Below are positions 56,636 through 64,000 of a stretch of DNA of 64,000 nucleotides, in pieces (positions within the stretch are counted from its first letter, which is position 1; the number at the start of each line of letters is the position of its first letter). The position numbers and the translations under genes are program-made. A model generated the notes under the pieces. That model had not been told where the DNA came from, ran no database searches, and saw only the letters and a list, made by a program, of their open reading frames with translations. Source of the DNA: an uncultured Mollicutes bacterium (GTDB taxonomy: Bacteria > Bacillota_I > Bacilli_A > RFN20 > CAG-288); assembly GCA_900539865.1 (NCBI GenBank), contig UQDS01000001.1, forward strand, positions 202,995 through 266,994, given 5' to 3'.

Positions 56636-57466
56636 TTACTTGCTGTTACGTCTTCTGACGATTAAGCGGTTGCTTCTAGCCTTCTTGGCTCTGGTCTTGA
56701 CACCCATGAGTCTTCTACCCCAAGGAGATCTCGGAGCATCGTGACCGATCGGGTTCTTACCTTCACCACCACCGTGAGGGTGGTCGTTCGGGTTCATGAC
56801 GGCACCACGGACAGTCGGACGTTCGCCCGCCCATCTTGTTCTACCGGCCTTACCCTTAGAAACAAGGTTGTAATCTTCGTTGCCAACAGTGCCAACAGTG
56901 GCTCTGCAGGTGAGAAGAACTTTTCTGACTTCGCCAGAGGCGAGTCTTAAGATGGCATATTTGCCTTCTTTACCTAAGATTTGAGCGGCGGTGCCAGCAG
57001 CGCGGCAGACCTGTCCACCCTTACCAGGTTGGAGTTCAACGTTGTGAACCATGATACCTTCCGGAATGGAAGCGAGTTCCATGCAGTTGCCAGTGGCGAT
57101 TTCGCCGGCCTTACCATCGGTGACAGTCATGCCAACTTCAAGGCCCTTCGGGCAAATGATGTATCTCTTTTTGCCGTTAGTATTGAGCAAAAGAGCAATT
57201 CTGCAGTTACGGTTCGGATCGTATTCAATAGCAATGACTTTAGAGGTGGTTTCACCGCTTCTCTTGAAGTCAATGATACGATACATTCTCTTGTTACCAC
57301 CGCCGATGTGACGGCAAGTGATGTAGCCCTGATTGTTTCTACCGCCAGTTTTCTTAAGCGGAACAAGCAAAGATTTTTCAGGAGCTTTCTTTGTGAGATC
57401 GCTGGTGGAAAGAGTGGCGAGATTTCTCATACCCCCAGTGAGAGGGTTGTATGTTTTAATAGCCAT
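56636..57466 (-). CDS. rplB: Ribosomal protein L2
   Basis: A 276-residue peptidyl-transferase-centre support protein. RDITCRHxGGG-type motif ([13 protein letters not shown]) and the C-terminal [21 protein letters not shown] with the conserved His are present. It follows rplW. Confidence 0.98.
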   Translation of the reverse strand: MAIKTYNPLTGGMRNLATLSTSDLTKKAPEKSLLVPLKKTGGRNNQGYITCRHIGGGNKRMYRIIDFKRSGETTSKVIAIEYDPNRNCRIALLLNTNGKKRYIICPKGLEVGMTVTDGKAGEIATGNCMELASIPEGIMVHNVELQPGKGGQVCRAAGTAAQILGKEGKYAILRLASGEVRKVLLTCRATVGTVGNEDYNLVSKGKAGRTRWAGERPTVRGAVMNPNDHPHGGGEGKNPIGHDAPRSPWGRRLMGVKTRAKKARSNRLIVRRRNSK

Positions 57467-57490
57467 ATTTTTCTCCTATAATAATTTTCT

Positions 57491-57880
57491 TTACTTCTCG
57501 TCGGATTCGACGTTAGCCTGTCTGTCTTCAGCAGCGACAGAAGCAGCGATCTTACCTAAATCGAAGGAAGAATCGAATCTGACGATGGCTTTCTTATAAG
57601 CCGGAAGCTTACCAGTGAATCTACCGACTCTTCTGGTTTTCGGCATTACATGCATAGTGTTGACCTTGCGAACCTTAGCGCCGAAGATCGCCTGAACGGC
57701 GGCCTTGATTTCGGTCTTGGTAGCCTTTTTGTCAACAGCGAAGACCATAGCGTTGTCTTCGCGTTCAAGTCTCTGAGTTTCTTCAGTGACAATGATGTGC
57801 TTAATGATGGAATAGTCCTTGATGATAGCAGGACGGGTTTCGAAAGCAGGAGCTTCGACCTTTTTGTTTTCTTCAGCCAT
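57491..57880 (-). CDS. rplW: Ribosomal protein L23
   Basis: Exit-site protein that docks trigger factor and SRP, 129 residues against about 95 for many homologues. It carries an MAEENKKVEAP acidic N-terminal extension and a longer C terminus. The core VTEETQRLEREDNAMVFAVD and KVNTMHVMPKTRR match. It starts exactly at the rplD stop. Confidence 0.95.
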   Translation of the reverse strand: MAEENKKVEAPAFETRPAIIKDYSIIKHIIVTEETQRLEREDNAMVFAVDKKATKTEIKAAVQAIFGAKVRKVNTMHVMPKTRRVGRFTGKLPAYKKAIVRFDSSFDLGKIAASVAAEDRQANVESDEK

Positions 57881-58533
57881 TAGTTAGCTTCCTCCTCATT
57901 TTCATCTAAGACAGCAGGGATAACGCCTTTGACAAGGATGAGCTTGTTAGCGTTAAGAACATCATAGACAGAGACGTTATCAGCAGTGACAACGTTGACA
58001 GACTTGATGTTGTTGCTGGCCATGATAAGGTTTTCGTCGATATCGGAGATGACAAGAAGGTTCTTCTTATCATCAGCACCGATTGCCTTAAGAGCAGCGG
58101 CGAAGTCCTTGGTTTTGTTGGAACCGAATTTTTCATCGGTGAGAACGATGATATTACCGTTCTGAGCCTTGTCAGAGAAGACAGAAGTAACAGCAATGTA
58201 GTGTTCCTTCTTGTTCATCTTCAAGGTGTGATTCTGTTCACCGTTAGGAGCGTGAACAACACCGCCGTGTCTCCAAAGCGGAGAGTTGGTTGTGCCGGCT
58301 CTGGCGCGGCCAGTGCCTTTTTGTCTCCAAGGTTTACGGTTGGAACCGTGAACGACATCACGGGTAAGAGTGTGAGCAGTGTCAACTCTTCTATTGGAAA
58401 GGTCAACTCTGACAGCTCTCTGAACAACGTATTCGTTGACTTCAGTGTTGAAGAGGTCAGCGGGAAGAGTAGCTTCTCCGACCTTTTCGCCGGCGTAATT
58501 GATTACCGGCACGATAAGATTTTCGTTAGCCAT
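57880..58533 (-). CDS. rplD: Ribosomal protein L4
   Basis: A 217-residue tunnel-wall protein with the extended loop RRVDTAHTLTRDVVHGSNRKPWRQKGTGRARAGT. L4 can autoregulate the S10 operon in some bacteria; I see no proof of that here. It lies 18 nt after rplC and touches rplW. Confidence 0.97.
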   Translation of the reverse strand: MANENLIVPVINYAGEKVGEATLPADLFNTEVNEYVVQRAVRVDLSNRRVDTAHTLTRDVVHGSNRKPWRQKGTGRARAGTTNSPLWRHGGVVHAPNGEQNHTLKMNKKEHYIAVTSVFSDKAQNGNIIVLTDEKFGSNKTKDFAAALKAIGADDKKNLLVISDIDENLIMASNNIKSVNVVTADNVSVYDVLNANKLILVKGVIPAVLDENEEEAN

Positions 58534-58551
58534 TGTTTTTCTCCTTCACGA

Positions 58552-59340
58552 TTACTTGCCCATCTTCTTGGAGTTCTTCATCGGGTTGAGGGCTTTCTGA
58601 CGCTGACTTGCCAACTTAGCGGCATAGGCTTCAGCAGCCTTTCTTTCAACTTCTGCGACAGTCTCCTTGGTGTAATCGACAACCGGTGAAACCTCGAAAG
58701 GCTTCTTGGAAGAGCGAACAGTGCTCTTGATCTTGATGATCGAGTACTTAGCGCCAGCAACAGAACCTCTGATGAGGATGCAGTTCTTTTCGGCGTCGAT
58801 AGCAACGATAGGTAAATTTAAGACAGTTCTTACCTTCGGTCTCCAGTGGCCAGACATCTTCTTGCCGGCATGGACTCTGTTGTTGCAACGACCGTTTGTA
58901 GCTAAAGAACCGATCTGTCTGTGATAACCGGAACCATGGCCGCGAGGACCGACATGTCCGTGATATCTCTTGATGGTGCCAGTGTAACCATGGCCCTTGC
59001 TTAAGCCAGTGACGTCGACCATATCACCAACATTGAAGATGGTGCAATCGATCGCGGAACCGACTTCATATTTTCCGTAGATTTCATCGCCCTCAAGTTC
59101 GCGATAGAAATACTTCGGAGCGGTATTGGCCTTCTTGGCAATACCAAGTTCGCACTTGTTGGCACGGCTTTCTTTCTTGTCTTCGTAGCCAACCTGAAGA
59201 GCTTCATAACCGTCTTTCTCCATGGTCTTAACCTGGGTGACGACGTTGGGGAGCACTTCGACAACGGTGACCGGATAAGTGGCGCCGTCCTGTGCGAAGA
59301 CGGAAGTCATACCGATCTTTCTTCCGATAATGGATTTCAT
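58552..59340 (-). CDS. rplC: Ribosomal protein L3 with C-terminal extension
   Basis: A 262-residue peptidyl-transferase-near protein, longer than the usual 210. The core starts KSIIGRKIGMTSVFAQDG and has GTIKRYHGHVGPRGHGSGYHRQIGS (Q methylation region) and KMSGHWRPKVRT. After about residue 215 there is an extra helical Ala/Glu/Lys tail. It follows rpsJ by 21 nt. Confidence 0.97.
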   Translation of the reverse strand: MKSIIGRKIGMTSVFAQDGATYPVTVVEVLPNVVTQVKTMEKDGYEALQVGYEDKKESRANKCELGIAKKANTAPKYFYRELEGDEIYGKYEVGSAIDCTIFNVGDMVDVTGLSKGHGYTGTIKRYHGHVGPRGHGSGYHRQIGSLATNGRCNNRVHAGKKMSGHWRPKVRTVLNLPIVAIDAEKNCILIRGSVAGAKYSIIKIKSTVRSSKKPFEVSPVVDYTKETVAEVERKAAEAYAAKLASQRQKALNPMKNSKKMGK

Positions 59341-59361
59341 AAACTGTGTCTACCCTCCTCT

Positions 59362-59673
59362 TTAAAGCTTGATTTCAACATCGATGCCAGCAGGGAGATC
59401 GAGGTTCTTGAGGATGTCGATTGTCTGCTTAGTAGGATTTTTGATGTCGATTAATCTCTTATGCGTTCTGATTTCGAATTGTTCGCGAGAATCCTTATCG
59501 ACGAACGGAGAACGTAAGATGGTGAAGATTTGCTTTTCAGTAGGAAGCGGAATAGGTCCGACAACCTGAGCGCCGGTCTTCACAGCGGCTTCGACGATCT
59601 TGCTGACCGCCTGGTCAAGGACCTTGTGATCATAGCCCTTGAGACGAACACGAATAGATTTCTTTTCTGCCAT
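59362..59673 (-). CDS. rpsJ: Ribosomal protein S10
   Basis: First gene of the superoperon, 103 residues. [28 protein letters not shown] and the RTHKRLIDI motifs are diagnostic. AAAGGAGG lies before the ATG. Also a NusB partner in transcription antitermination in other bacteria. A leader of about 130 nt separates it from the promoter at 59810-59838. Confidence 0.98.
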   Translation of the reverse strand: MAEKKSIRVRLKGYDHKVLDQAVSKIVEAAVKTGAQVVGPIPLPTEKQIFTILRSPFVDKDSREQFEIRTHKRLIDIKNPTKQTIDILKNLDLPAGIDVEIKL

Positions 59674-59809
59674 TTTGTATCCTCCTTTTACCCGAGATCA
59701 TTGTTCGGGCTTCCGTTCGGTATGAATTACCGGAATACATGACAACTCTTGTCGGCGTTTCCGCAACTTCACACGTCAATACGGGCTGAAATGGCATTCA
59801 GCGTTTTCC

Positions 59810-59838
59810 ATTTTACACTTCATATATCATGAAGTCAA
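59810..59838 (-). promoter_or_regulatory. Main promoter of the S10-spc-alpha superoperon
   Basis: Minus strand: TTGACT (59833-59838), 17-nt spacer, TAAAAT (59810-59815). Predicted start is near 59803. The near-consensus boxes fit a highly expressed operon. Confidence 0.82.
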
Positions 59839-59898
59839 CAAAAATTTGATATTTTTTTCATTTTTTATCTTGTACTTTTTCAAGCCTTATATATAAGG

Positions 59899-59926
59899 AT
59901 AATATTACGCGTGCGCGTATTGACAA
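59899..59926 (-). promoter_or_regulatory. Second upstream promoter with a dyad in its spacer
   Basis: Minus strand: TTGTCA (59921-59926), 16-nt spacer, TATTAT (59899-59904). The spacer holds an inverted repeat (ATACGCG-CAC-GCGTAAT-like), an operator-type position, and a perfect CCTTATATATAAGG palindrome follows at 59885-59898. Confidence 0.5.
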
Positions 59927-60561
59927 CCCTTATGGGCGTTTCCTAAGTGGAGAATTATGAAAAGATTAAGCTTTCTATCCTTTATTCTTTTTTCAAAGTA
60001 AGATGAAAAGAAAAATTATTTTCCGAAAATATTTACAAACCCAATACAATAACCACTTTAAAATCAGAAATAATCCATAAAATTTTCATGTTTTTTTAGT
60101 TTTGTTTGGCTTTTTAAACGAATTCATTTTATTCAAAAAGAAAAACGAAACAAAAGTGTTTTAGATTCATCAATTCAAATCTTTTTGAGATATAATTTAC
60201 ATGCCACCTCATAAATGATTGTAGGCCTGTTAAGAAGCGATCGCTCGTTTCTTCTTGTCGATCTTCAAAGGGTTAGAAAGGACCGGTTATATTTTCTACA
60301 ATCTCTTTCTTTGACCGTTGAAGTCTTTCTTCTTTTTCCTATTTTTGTTATCCTTATTGTGTTTATAGCAGTTGCAAGGACAAAAGAAGTGCTGAGCCTT
60401 GTAATGAAGTCACTATCGACTCACATTTAAAAAGCTAAGATGAATTACTCTGTTTCTCTCTGGATTCCTTTCTAAATCAGGGCAATGCAAGTTCAATTCT
60501 ATCTATAACGTATCTACAAACGCTTCGTTTATTCCAGATGTTATATATTACAAAACCATAT

Positions 60562-60638
60562 CTCCACGTAGCTCAGCTGGACAGAGCACTCGCCTCCTAA
60601 GCGAGGGGCCGGAAGTTCGAATCTTCTCGTGGAGGCCA
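60562..60638 (+). tRNA. tRNA-Arg (anticodon CCT)
   Basis: Acceptor CTCCACG / CGTGGAG, D-arm GCTCAGCTGGACAGAGC, anticodon stem CTCGC/GCGAG with loop CTCCTAA (anticodon CCT, reads AGG), T-arm GGAAG-TTCGAAT-CTTCT, discriminator G and encoded CCA. Confidence 0.95.
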
Positions 60639-60938
60639 CTTATAAAAAATAAAGGTGATAGACCTTGTCTACCATCTTTTTTTGTTGACATGGTCAACAA
60701 TAATTTGTATCTGACCTATCATATAGTTCTCAAAACTCCATTGTTAAAAGTGATATAAATTTAGTCTTTAAAGTTACCTTATTTATTAATCCAAAAATTA
60801 GAAAACGATATCGCTGAATTGAAATGTGCGGTCAAATTATATTCATAAAAATAGCATTAAGAAATTATGTTTGTTTAACAAATCAGAAAAATAGAGCAAT
60901 AAAAAGTATAAGATGAAAAATAACGAAAGGGATACAAA
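60639..60938 (+). other. Intergenic region after tRNA-Arg
   Basis: 300 nt holding only the tRNA-Arg terminator near its left end and AT-rich DNA. No gene or further structure found. Confidence 0.5.
60652..60684 (+). terminator. Terminator of tRNA-Arg
   Basis: GGTGATAGAC pairs imperfectly with GTCTACCATC around CTT, followed by T7. Confidence 0.78.
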
Positions 60939-61121
60939 ATGACTCAAGTCTTACGCGATCGCCACGGACATAAAATTGGCGAAATTCAAGAAATCTGTCG
61001 CAAACAAATATAAAGAGAGGAACATGGTCATAAACTCGATGAGTTTGAGGAAAGAGTTACTAGGGATGAACGTGAGCGTTTGGTCGGTCAAGGCAATCTT
61101 CTTGCTTTCTTGCTAAAATAA
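60939..61121 (+). pseudogene. Small RDxxGxxxGE-repeat protein gene with an in-frame TAA
   Basis: ATG 60939 is preceded by GAAAGGGA. The frame reads MTQVLRDRHGHKIGEIQEIC and on to a TAA at 61011-61013. It then continues in the same frame with three further repeat-type units (REEHGHKLDEF, TRDERERLVG) and a GQGNLLAFLL end to a second TAA at 61121. The whole is 60 residues, the size I associate with small proteins built of RDxxGxxxGE repeats. One codon (25) is the only interruption. It could be a recent null or a readthrough; function unknown. Confidence 0.6.
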
Positions 61122-61560
61122 AAAACTTTCCTCCTGTGAGGCAATTCAGTTATACGAAAAAAATGTAAAATGATAATGTTATTTCTTTCGAAAATTATAA
61201 TAATATAAAACGGCAGTGGACTGAAAAAAGAATGATGTTCTCGTTGTGCATGAAATAACCTTTGAATATGGCTAGGACTATGAAGAAGCGTCCGCACTAC
61301 AATGAAATAAAGTCAATAACAAATGAAACACTTAAAGCAATGAAACTCATTTAAAACATAAAAGGTTTTGATGGTAATGCAATTTTTCGTGTCTCTGCTT
61401 TTTTGTTCTTTCTAACTGTTCTACTTACATTCTTCACCTTTTATTTATAATAGATATAGTTCGATGTTATTGTGCATCTTAGAATCAATCAAATTTTCAA
61501 TTGTATAAAAGCATCTGTCACTTATAGAAATATCAAATTGCAAAAATTTTAGGAGAAAAC
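61122..61560 (+). other. Intergenic region with a possible decayed reading frame
   Basis: 439 nt. One plus-strand frame near 61220-61370 gives protein-like runs (NDVLVVHEITFEYG, DYEEASALQ) broken by TAG and several TGA/TAA codons, suggesting an old pseudogene. The right end holds AGGAG for the methyltransferase. Nothing else seen. Confidence 0.4.
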
Positions 61561-62307
61561 ATGAAGAATTATTATGGCAGTTTATGTACCGAAATGTATG
61601 AGATTTTACACGAAAAAGCCCCGGAAGATGAATTGCAATTTTATCTTTCATACGCCAACCATAACGATAAGATTTTAGAAGCCCTTTGTGGAAGCGGAAG
61701 ATTTCTTGTCCCTTTTCTAAACAGAGGTTTTGACATTACCGGCCTTGATTTATCTTTAGAAATGTTAGCTAAATTGAAGAAAAAAGCACCCGATGCTAAA
61801 CTGATTCAAGCGGATATATTAGAGTATTCTTCTCATGAAAAATATGATTATATTTTCATTTCCTCTGGTTCTGTATCGCTATTTACAGACATGAATATTT
61901 GTTTATCAATTTTGAAAAAATTAAAGAAAATGTTAATGCCTAATGGGAAATTTGTCTTTGCAGTTGATACCATCAAGAATCGACTAGAAAATGATGATGA
62001 TTATAAAGTTTTAGTTTCAACGAAGACCAAAGAAGGTTTTGCATTGATATTAAAAAGTAAAAATTATTTCGATGAGAAAAGTCAAACACAGTTCTCTCCT
62101 GGAATATACGAACTTTATAACGATAAAAAAGAATTGCTGCAAAAAGAATATATGGATTTTCAAACACACTTATACCGATTTGGTGAAATGGAACAATATC
62201 TAAAAGAAATTGGATTTACTGATGTGAAGACTTATTCGTCTTTTTCTAAAAATCTCGCTGATGGAAATGAGTGCGACATGTTTTTGTTTGAATGCAGCAA
62301 TTTTTGA
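61561..62307 (+). CDS. Class I SAM-dependent methyltransferase
   Basis: A 248-residue Rossmann-type methyltransferase. Motif I is degenerate but clear as ILEALCGSGRFLVPFLNRG (about 38-56), the acidic SAM-binding loop is GLDLSLEMLAKL (about 60-71), and motif II is IQADILEYS. The rest is a typical Methyltransf_25/11 fold. TAGGAGAAAAC precedes the ATG. It is monocistronic; the substrate is unknown. Confidence 0.87.
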   Translation: MKNYYGSLCTEMYEILHEKAPEDELQFYLSYANHNDKILEALCGSGRFLVPFLNRGFDITGLDLSLEMLAKLKKKAPDAKLIQADILEYSSHEKYDYIFISSGSVSLFTDMNICLSILKKLKKMLMPNGKFVFAVDTIKNRLENDDDYKVLVSTKTKEGFALILKSKNYFDEKSQTQFSPGIYELYNDKKELLQKEYMDFQTHLYRFGEMEQYLKEIGFTDVKTYSSFSKNLADGNECDMFLFECSNF

Positions 62308-62639
62308 ACGATTTCATTAAAATACAACACATGATTTCCACTTCAGAAAACAAGCAATTATATAAATCGCTTGTTTTTTAATCTTGATTTTTTTCTGTTT
62401 ACTTTTCTGTTTACCATGTGCTTTTCATATCAATTTTAGGTGGTGTATCACTCTATATTTTCAATCGCATTCATTTTTAAAATACATCCGCGTAAAAAAC
62501 ACAGTATTCTCCTGTGTGAAACAGATGTTCTAAATTGTTTCTACAAAGATATTATTTATGGATTTTTTTAGTGTTTTTCAATATAATTTATTGCCGTAAG
62601 TTTTTTCTAAACTTAACTATTTACAATAAGGATAACAAT
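62308..62639 (+). other. Intergenic region between methyltransferase and protease
   Basis: 332 nt. It holds the methyltransferase terminator (62349-62377) and a small CACAG/CTGTG hairpin near 62500-62518. Otherwise AT-rich, with the promoter of the protease unresolved. Confidence 0.5.
62349..62377 (+). terminator. Terminator of the methyltransferase
   Basis: AACAAGC pairs with GCTTGTT around an AT-rich loop, followed by T-rich sequence. Confidence 0.78.
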
Positions 62640-63953
62640 ATGATTGATAAATTATTACTACTTTTAACATTGACCACAGGCGCCTTATTTTCTATACCAA
62701 AGGAAAACATAAACACGATTTCTTCCCTTGATGAAAACAAGACGTTTGTCAAACCTCAAACGCTGGAAGAATTGCGAAATGCCGATCCTTTAGAAATAGC
62801 AAAATTAGATAAATACGACAGCAGAGACTACGATATTGTCACTCCTGTTAAAAAACAGTTCTTAAACATCTGTTGGTCCTATGCGAGTATGGCCGCATCC
62901 GAAACGAGCATTTTAAGAGAGGGTTTATTTGAAAGCCAGACAAGATCGTTAGATTTAAGCGAATTGAATCAAAGCTATCGCGTCTTTAACAATGACCCTA
63001 ATTTGGATCCTTTGTATTTAACAACAGGAGATTCTTATTCGGGCGGATATGATCGCGGTTATCATCTTTATGGCTCTGGACAAAAGATGCTGACTTGGCA
63101 AAGCCCTAGTTTTGAAGCATATGATGAAACATATCCGAGTTATGGAGAAGCTGACTTTTTATTAGAAGATATCATCCACGTCGACCACCATAATATCGAC
63201 GACATTAAAAGAGCAGTCGCTCGCTATGGTGCCGTCACCGTCACTTATCACATCACTGACTATATGGAAGATTATTATTACTACAACGGAAACATCAACA
63301 AGTTTGACGGTGATGATCACGCAGTTACTATTGTCGGTTGGGATGACACCATCAGCAAAAACGCATACCCTTTAGCGTCCGCTATGGATGGTGGTTGGAT
63401 CGTCAAAAACAGCTGGGGCACCGCTCACGCCGAAGGGGATGGCTATTTTGCAATGTCTTATGACACTCCCATCAAGGACACTTATGCTTTTGATTTTGCA
63501 CCAAAAGAAAAATACGATTATAACTATCATTATGACAGTTATACACTTAAAGAAGACTATTTGATGAACAACGTCCCTGCCGCTGCTATCTTTCCAACCA
63601 GAAAAGATTCTCTAGAGAATCAGGAGTTCTTAAAAGCAGTCAATGTCGCAATCTTAGATACCTCTCCTACAAAAAGCGGTGGAGAAGCGAAAGTCACCGC
63701 AGAAATCTATACTGACGTCTCAGCAAATGAAGCTGATATCTATTCTTCCGATAACAATCCGACAAGCAGTAAAACACCAGTAGCCACAATCTCTAGAAAC
63801 TTTGATCACGAAGGAAGCTATACGCTGGAATTACCAAAAGAGATTGAATTGAACAAGGGTTCTTATTTCAGTGTTGTCATCAAAATTGAAGATCCCAAAG
63901 ATCAATACCGTGTCGCTTTACTTATGTGCGATAAAGAAGTAATAGAAGTGTAA
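62640..63953 (+). CDS. Secreted papain-like (C1 family) cysteine protease
   Basis: A 437-residue secreted peptidase. A signal peptide (MIDKLLLLLTLTTGALFS) is followed by a C1 catalytic domain. The catalytic triad and oxyanion residue are visible: Q73 and C78 (QFLNICWSYA), H227 (DGDDHAVTIVGWD), and N257 (IVKNSWG). A C-terminal beta-rich domain (about 285-437) may bind substrate or cell wall. Start ATG 62640 has AATAAGGAT upstream; a longer frame to 62535 would put the signal peptide inside. A terminator-like hairpin follows at the window edge. Confidence 0.9.
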   Translation: MIDKLLLLLTLTTGALFSIPKENINTISSLDENKTFVKPQTLEELRNADPLEIAKLDKYDSRDYDIVTPVKKQFLNICWSYASMAASETSILREGLFESQTRSLDLSELNQSYRVFNNDPNLDPLYLTTGDSYSGGYDRGYHLYGSGQKMLTWQSPSFEAYDETYPSYGEADFLLEDIIHVDHHNIDDIKRAVARYGAVTVTYHITDYMEDYYYYNGNINKFDGDDHAVTIVGWDDTISKNAYPLASAMDGGWIVKNSWGTAHAEGDGYFAMSYDTPIKDTYAFDFAPKEKYDYNYHYDSYTLKEDYLMNNVPAAAIFPTRKDSLENQEFLKAVNVAILDTSPTKSGGEAKVTAEIYTDVSANEADIYSSDNNPTSSKTPVATISRNFDHEGSYTLELPKEIELNKGSYFSVVIKIEDPKDQYRVALLMCDKEVIEV

Positions 63954-63967
63954 AAAATTTTGCCGTT

Positions 63968-64000
63968 CCTATCCGGCACTTGCGCATTGTGTCGGATAGG
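63968..64000 (+). terminator. Terminator-like hairpin at the window edge
   Basis: CCTATCCG (63968-63975) pairs with CGGATAGG (63993-64000). Any T-run would lie beyond the window. Confidence 0.6.

Larger units (their letters stand above)
59674..60561. other. Leader and upstream region of the superoperon, no supported gene
   Basis: 888 nt. The left part is the S10 leader, with several short hairpins (CCCGA/TCGGG near 59690, TTCCG/CGGAA near 59710-59735). The middle has two minus-strand promoters. The right part (60180-60430) carries TATAAT at 60191-60196 and a stretch that could fold into a long imperfect hairpin (about 60260-60335). A 71-codon open frame at 60215 has no ribosome-binding site and is not called. 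Confidence 0.5.

Noticed and set aside
44676..59673. Numerous open frames of 60-130 codons opposite the ribosomal genes
   Set aside because: They are antisense or out-of-frame shadows of conserved genes with no ribosome-binding sites.
60215..60430. A 71-codon frame with one hydrophobic stretch
   Set aside because: No ribosome-binding site and no family; the same DNA can fold into a hairpin, so coding is unlikely.
61220..61370. Toxin-antitoxin gene
   Set aside because: The frame is broken by several stops and shows no recognisable family; kept only as possible decay in the intergenic entry.

Overview
The window is chromosomal DNA from a low-GC, AT-rich Gram-positive-type bacterium of the Bacilli/Erysipelotrichia/Mollicute-related branch. 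Signs of this are the S10-spc-alpha ribosomal superoperon in Firmicute order, a zinc-type S14 and zinc-type Adk, adjacent dnaD and nth, a clpB preceded by a CIRCE-like HrcA operator, and many lipoproteins with Firmicute-style lipoboxes. rpmD (L30) is absent between rpsE and rplO, as in Mollicutes. The genetic code looks standard: TGA ends many genes and Trp is TGG. I cannot name the species; an uncultured gut-type relative of Erysipelotrichales/RFN20-like lineages is a guess.

Layout. 1-11.4 kb is housekeeping: mnmA and dtd (minus), then rarA, a small membrane protein, a HAD phosphatase, a PAP2 phosphatase, a Nudix hydrolase, an M29 aminopeptidase and purA-purB (plus), with a frameshifted DUF362 gene between them. 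11.5-22 kb is an envelope island: five secreted or lipoprotein genes (one split by an in-frame TAA) around a MacB-like ABC exporter pair. 22.3-24.7 kb is more GC-rich and holds wreckage of a serine recombinase and a collagen-like surface protein, next to tRNA-Phe, with a degenerate copy of the tRNA 3' end at the far side. 24.9-38.3 kb carries an XPD/DinG-type helicase-nuclease, lepA, a degenerate Fic-like protein, hemW, a three-gene Tad/T2SSF-like membrane cluster, tyrS, an alpha/beta hydrolase and clpB. 39.5-44.4 kb (minus) holds nth, dnaD, a short CCA/poly(A) polymerase, hup, der, cmk and a tail-anchored protein; tRNA-Thr follows on plus. 44.7-59.7 kb (minus) is the superoperon rpsJ to rplQ, with secY, adk, map, infA and rpoA, driven from a good promoter at about 59.8 kb. 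59.7-64 kb has tRNA-Arg, a broken small repeat protein, a methyltransferase and a secreted papain-like protease.

The superoperon supplies ribosome, RNA polymerase alpha and the Sec channel. The lipoproteins and protease would leave through that Sec channel. purA and purB together convert IMP to AMP. The most notable observations are matched Arg/Gly/Asn tails on S3 and S5 (neighbours at the mRNA entry site), in-frame TAA codons splitting two otherwise intact genes, two hairpin-T6-ATG junctions where a terminator-like element abuts the next start codon, a degenerate Fic-fold gene, and the decayed island beside tRNA-Phe. I saw no complete prophage, CRISPR array, rRNA, or clearly new multi-gene system; the closest candidate is the small Tad-like cluster at 31.7-33.3 kb.
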